Below are positions 21,125 through 24,895 of a stretch of DNA of 24,895 nt, piece by piece. Source of the stretch: Hypsibius dujardini (Eukaryota > Tardigrada > Eutardigrada > Parachela > Hypsibiidae); the NCBI GenBank assembly GCA_001579985.1, contig LRSR01010255.1, positions 1 to 24,895 of the forward strand, written 5' to 3'. The position numbers and the translations under genes were made by a program. Position 1 is the first letter of the stretch. Every line of letters begins with the position of its first letter. Below the pieces are notes generated by a model. The model worked only from the letters and a program-made list of their open reading frames with translations. It did no database searches and was not told the origin of the DNA.

Positions 21125-22424
21125 ATGGAAGCATTTGCACGTACGCCTTCTGACAACAATATTTCCCTCAATTTTCACATGAACGGATCACACGCAAGAC
21201 TCAATGAAATTCCGAGAAGCAATAACAGTCACCGCGCCAACAATTCTTTCTCCTGGACCGGGACACATGTAACCGGCTACTCGGAGGTTTCCATATGGGT
21301 GGTGGTTAACTTCATCTGGTGCGGTGTGTTATTCACCATGGGAGTGCTCACTCTGCTTGCCTACGACCGCTACAAACGTCTCCACACTGGCACCAACTTC
21401 ATCCTCTGCAACGTGATCTGTGCTAATATCTTCCAGGAAGTGACATTCCTTATGGGAGCGGTGGTGGTGCTTTTGCGGTTTCGGGCAATTATTCCGGAGG
21501 AGTGGTGCACCGTGCAGATCTTTCTGTTGCTGTGGTTTTCCTATGCGGCTAATTTAATGATTAGCTCAATTTCGGTTTACCAGTGCGTGTCAGTTGGTAA
21601 GAAAATGTGTCTGTGTCTGTGTCTGTGTCTGTGTCTGTGTCTGTGTCTGTGTCTGTGTCTGTGTCTATGTCTGTGTCTGTGTCTGCGTACGTGTATGTTT
21701 CTGTGCCGGTGTCTGTTTCTGAGAATGCGCCAAGGCCTATGCCGTGTCTGGCTGTGGCTATGGCTAGCTGTGCATTATGATATGTACAGTACTTGTGCCG
21801 GTATTCTTATCTGTATCAATTGTTTTAATCAACAAATATTTTTAGTGACGCCATCCTTTCACCGGACTCTCACCAAGCCCCAGCTAATAATGTGGTTTGT
21901 CGTGCCCTGCTGGGCTCTTCCACTACCCTTTCTTTTTCTCACTGCAATCGGATCGTTGAATGAATTCGTAGCGCGGCGCGAGTATCTCAACTACTGCGAT
22001 TATAGCAGGAAGGATCACGGCCTGGCAGCCTACTTGACCACCACAGTGTTCGTCCTACTGCCGGCTACCGTGATGACGCTGTGTTACGCTGCCATGATGT
22101 TCAAGATGCTCCGGCTGCGGTATCTGGTCGCACCAGAAAGTGTCGTCAACATGGAGGCCAAGTGTCGTGCCATGCCGCAGCAGGGATATGCTGAGCGGCA
22201 GACACGGATACTTCTCACGCTATTCCTTCCATCGGCGGTATTTTGCGTTGCGTTTTTCACAATCCTGGGCGTCAACAAGACACATGATAACTTGATTTAT
22301 TCGAACCCCACATTATTCTTGTTTGTCAGAATGATTTATCACACCGGAACGCCTGTTATCGCTGTAAGTCACTGGACCAACAGACAGACAGATAGACAGA
22401 CAGACAGACAGCCAGCCAGCCAGC

Positions 22425-22464
<40 letters not shown>

Positions 22465-22781
22465 AACAGGTGACGAACAGTTAGACAAACAGACAGCCAG
22501 ACAGACAAGCAGGCAGAAAATATGATTATAAAAAGATCAAAATTGTAGGATATTTGGGTTGGCGTTAACATGCAAAACATTTATGTATTATCCTACTGTT
22601 ACAGAGCATCTTTGCAATTACGAGCCGAGATTTCCGGGAGGGCTTTCGCTATCTGCTGTGCGGTCGGAAGCTCCGTCCGTTACCGCGGTCACACGCACGC
22701 ATCGCCGCCGTGTCAGCCATAATACAGAACTGTCAAGCTTTGAAGAGTAATAATGCGGAGCTCACTTCTTCTGGATACTAA
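21125..22781 (+). CDS. Atypical rhodopsin-type G-protein-coupled receptor, 388 aa, 3 coding exons
   Basis: Exons are 21125-21596, 21846-22363 and 22605-22781 (phases 1 and 0). The N-terminus has four N-glycosylation sequons (NIS, NGS, NNS, NNS) and seven hydrophobic segments follow. Rhodopsin-like landmarks are Cys128 at the start of TM3 (EEWCTVQIF), a Cys in loop 2 (YLNYCDY), Trp/Pro in TM4 (IMWFVVPCWALP), and a helix-8-like FREGFRYLLC with a possible palmitoylated Cys. Key motifs are altered: DRY is YQC (152-154), TM2 lacks the usual Asp, TM6 has FLPSAVF in place of CWxP, and TM7 has TPVIA in place of NPxxY. The ligand is unknown. It may belong to a lineage-specific orphan family; which one I cannot say. 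ATG 21125 is the first after an in-frame TGA. Confidence 0.82.
21606..21720. repeat. (CTGTGT)n hexamer array in GPCR intron 1
   Basis: TGTGTCTGTGTC units begin about 10 bp after the donor GTAAGA and fill the first half of the 249-bp intron. Sense orientation is CTGTGT, the complement of the upstream array at 20766-20996. Confidence 0.92.
22379..22515. repeat. (GACA)n tract in GPCR intron 2
   Basis: GACAGACAGACA with CCAG interruptions begins 16 bp after donor GCT|GTAAGT. The sense orientation is ACAG. Confidence 0.92.
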
Positions 22782-23539
22782 AGTACGAAAACCTTTCCTT
22801 TCACCTAACAAAAGCACCATCTGTTCGCGCTGGTGAAACAACTCGGATTGGGGTTTCAGTTATAAATCACTTTTTGTCGAAAAACGGAAAATAAGAACCA
22901 AATTGCAACACAAATCCTTTGTCGCGACGGTAAACCATAAACACAAACAGGGTCATCAGTGTCGCTCTTCCTGTACACAAAAATATGTGAACAATCCTCC
23001 ATCTTGTGTTGTTCTGAGTCGTTCCAATTCCGCGGTGTGGCCCTACACCATTCTTTGCTGTAAGCGTATAAGTCAATAATATATCCGGAAACAACAAGGA
23101 ATGCTCGTCAGCCACAGCGCCATCTATATACTCACCGTGCTACAACATTGGGTCCAGGGATAACAGATCTTCTGAAGATCCCATTCACTCAGTATCTGTT
23201 TTATCCTGTTCATACTTTCCAAGTTGACGGTGCCGAGTCCAAGGGCTGGTTCAAGCGCGTCAACCCCATTCTGCCTGTCTGAGAGTTCGAAATCATCAAG
23301 GCAGCAAACCCATCCAACATTTAATAATAGTAATAATGTAAACCAGACGAATGACGATTGCCCCAGACAAATTAAATATACGGCCCTAAAGTTTACGAGA
23401 AGACACAAGAAGTCGCCATGATGCAATAACGGCAATATTCTTTACTTTTGCATAGTGTGTTTGTTCCCTTCGCGATAAGTTTCAAATTTCTCAACGTTAA
23501 AAAGCAAACTAAAACAACGAAAGATAAACCACAGTTATC
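22782..23539. other. Convergent intergenic region between GPCR and GCN1
   Basis: It holds the 3' ends of both genes and a possible small spliced gene on the minus strand (listed separately). No simple repeat tract lies here, unlike in the other gaps. Confidence 0.5.
22867..23419 (-). CDS. Possible small spliced gene (~115 aa) with one membrane segment
   Basis: A tentative model joins 23419-23397, 23274-23136 and 23052-22867 in frame. It starts MATSCVFS and passes through LESMNRIKQILSEWDLQKI and YPWTQCC. It ends with a hydrophobic stretch (IVHIFLCTGRATLMTLFVF) and a basic tail. The second donor, ACG|GTGAGT, is strong. The third acceptor (GCAAAG|AATGG) is weak and competes with TTACAG five bases earlier, which would shift the frame. 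I recognise no family. The ATG lies 121 bp beyond the GCN1 stop codon on the same strand, so it could share a transcript with GCN1 or be chance. Confidence 0.22.
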
Positions 23540-23952
23540 TCAAAATCTCGGCAACGTCTCATCAAGTTCTTCCAGCTTGGTGACCGACATGAATACCGAT
23601 TTACTGATAGCCTTGCGGGCATTCTGCAGCGACTCCCTCGCTCCCGAATCCATCGCCGCTTTGCAGGTCTACAGTGAACAGACACACCCATTACAAAAGC
23701 ACTCGTCAAGCTATGCGTCGATCTGTCTACCTGCTGGACTATCCTCTCTGTTTGCCCGTCTATCTGTCTATCTGTCTGTCTGCCTGTCGGTCTGTCCATC
23801 CGTCTGTTTCTATGTCTATCTGTTTGTCTGTCTGTCTTTCCATCTGGTTGCATAAGTGGTTGTATGTCTGGTTAGATGTCTGGTTACAGATCTGGTTGTC
23901 TATCTGTCTGTCTGTTTTTATGTCTTCTGTCTGTCTGTCTGTTTGTCTGTTC

Positions 23953-24005
<53 letters not shown>

Positions 24006-24714
24006 CCTGCCTGATGATTGTCCGTACGTTCGTTCGTCAGTTTGCCTGTCTGGTGGTCTGTCTATCTGTCTAGATATATTTGTCTACTGTCTGAGCCAAA
24101 TTTTCCCGCCCCAGTACAAACCTCAAGTAGGGTATCGTCCTTCCGCAGTGCCAGAACATCAGCCAAAGCCATTTCACTGTCATACCGGACAGCAGAGTTC
24201 TTCTCTTTCGTGCCGTTCACGATCTGTGGGACGACAATCTTCAGCTCGGAAATGTCGAGGGGTTCGGGCGCAGCGGCGGCCAGCTGACTGCAAACTTCCG
24301 CCACTCGTTGCTTCACATCTGTCGCTGCATGGTTAAAACTCTTTGCCAGAACAATCAGCAGTTTTTTGTTCAGCGGCTGATTGGTGCGCCGCTGGTGTAG
24401 GAGGTACAGGCCCATACAACGGGTGCTGGTCACCACCACTGCCGCCTACGGATAAAGCGGGCAGTCGATAAGTCTTACAACTTTGGTATAATGCAGTACG
24501 TCCAGAATGAAGTTAACTAGTTCAAATTTGAAGCTAACTAGTTGGCAGCAAATAAATTGGCAACTAACCCGGTCACTGGTATGATGCTTCAGAATGACTT
24601 CCATGGTCTGGTCGGCATAGGTCTCAGATACCAACTTATCTCCCGCTTCCTTCAGGGCCGCACCGAGTGTCAGACAGTGCCCGTGTTGCATTCCCCAGTC
24701 GGTGCTTGATGTAT
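23540..24714 (-). CDS. GCN1: GCN1, eIF-2-alpha kinase activator, C-terminal exons (gene continues past right edge)
   Basis: Three 3'-most exons in transcription order are 24714-24569, 24445-24122 and 23668-23540, the last two junctions in phase 0. The ~198 residues visible are the C-terminal HEAT repeats. The passage TSTRCMGLYLLHQ, then PLDISELKIVVPQIVNGTKE, KNSAVRYDSEMALADVL and LRKDDTLLE follows the end of animal GCN1 (PLDPQAIKPILKALLDNTKD and KNTVVRAYSDQAIVNLLKM). The protein ends KLEELDETLPRF. GCN1 is a large ribosome-associated cytosolic protein that activates the kinase GCN2 on stalled or colliding ribosomes during amino-acid starvation. The 24714 acceptor (CCCTCGACAG) is weak, so that boundary is tentative. 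The last intron is filled with CTGT repeats. Confidence 0.88.
23745..24075. repeat. (CTGT)n tract in the last GCN1 intron
   Basis: Plus-strand CTGTCTGTCTGT, purest at 23925-24005, fills most of intron 23669-24121. In the sense of GCN1 it is ACAG. Confidence 0.92.
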
Positions 24715-24825
24715 CTGTCGAGGGATACGGCAAATCAGATTTGGACCGGCATAACCGGCCTACCTGCCTGATCGTCTTTCTGTCGTTTTGTGCCGAGGCT
24801 TGACAGTTTTGTACGCTTGGATGGC

Positions 24826-24828
24826 TGG

Positions 24829-24878
<50 letters not shown>

Positions 24879-24895
24879 GGCTGTCTGTCTGGCTG
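24826..24895. repeat. (CTGT)n tract at the right edge, probably in a GCN1 intron
   Basis: Pure plus-strand CTGT units run to the end of the window. The orientation is the same as in the last GCN1 intron. Confidence 0.92.

Noticed and set aside
21365-21373. A DRY tripeptide in the GPCR (residues 81-83)
   Set aside because: It lies just after TM1 in the first intracellular loop, not at the end of TM3, so it is not the functional DRY motif.
23136-23274. YPWTQ motif reminiscent of the globin B-C region
   Set aside because: The rest of the globin fold, including the heme histidines, is absent; a five-residue match is chance.

Overview
The window is nuclear DNA from an animal (Metazoa). Six protein genes can be read. 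Five are visibly split by GT-AG introns, with GC-rich exons and AT-rich introns, and the sixth (PPIL2) is split at the left edge. Their products are eukaryotic or animal-specific: PPIL2, a Brambleberry/GEX1/KAR5-type nuclear fusion protein, a calmodulin-like protein, Axin, a rhodopsin-type GPCR and GCN1. Divergent Axin and GPCR sequences and very abundant (CTGT/ACAG)n tracts would fit an invertebrate such as a flatworm, but the phylum is inference and is not proven by anything here.

Layout: PPIL2 (minus, exons 1-2, runs off the left edge, 170-657); a divergent intergenic region with an E2F-like tandem motif (658-1977); brambleberry (plus, 4 coding exons, 1978-5730); a repeat-rich convergent gap (5731-7419); a four-EF-hand calmodulin-like gene (minus, 4 exons, 7420-8518); a 3.4 kb divergent gap holding two copies of a foldback MITE, a tRNA-related SINE-like piece, an AT minisatellite and a hAT-type MITE with intact 8-bp target duplication (8519-11970); Axin (plus, 11 coding exons, 11971-19005, RGS to DIX); a gap with hexamer repeats and a likely 5' untranslated exon (19006-21124); an atypical GPCR (plus, 3 coding exons, 21125-22781); a gap that may hold a small spliced minus-strand gene (22782-23539); and the 3' end of GCN1 (minus, 3 exons, runs off the right edge, 23540-24714).

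The genes do not form a pathway: the neighbourhood mixes splicing-related ubiquitin ligase/isomerase (PPIL2), karyogamy, calcium sensing, Wnt signalling, G-protein signalling and the amino-acid starvation response. No new multi-gene system is evident. The most interesting signals are: (1) the three introns of the calmodulin-like gene all fall at the same codon and phase of EF-hand loops 1-3, so its internal exons are one-EF-hand modules; (2) complementary tetranucleotide or hexanucleotide tracts lie in introns on both sides of single exons; (3) Axin carries degenerate GSK3- and beta-catenin-binding-like helices in the canonical order and a tandemly duplicated splice donor; (4) the GPCR lacks DRY, CWxP and NPxxY; (5) Brambleberry contains three 21-residue coiled-coil repeats.
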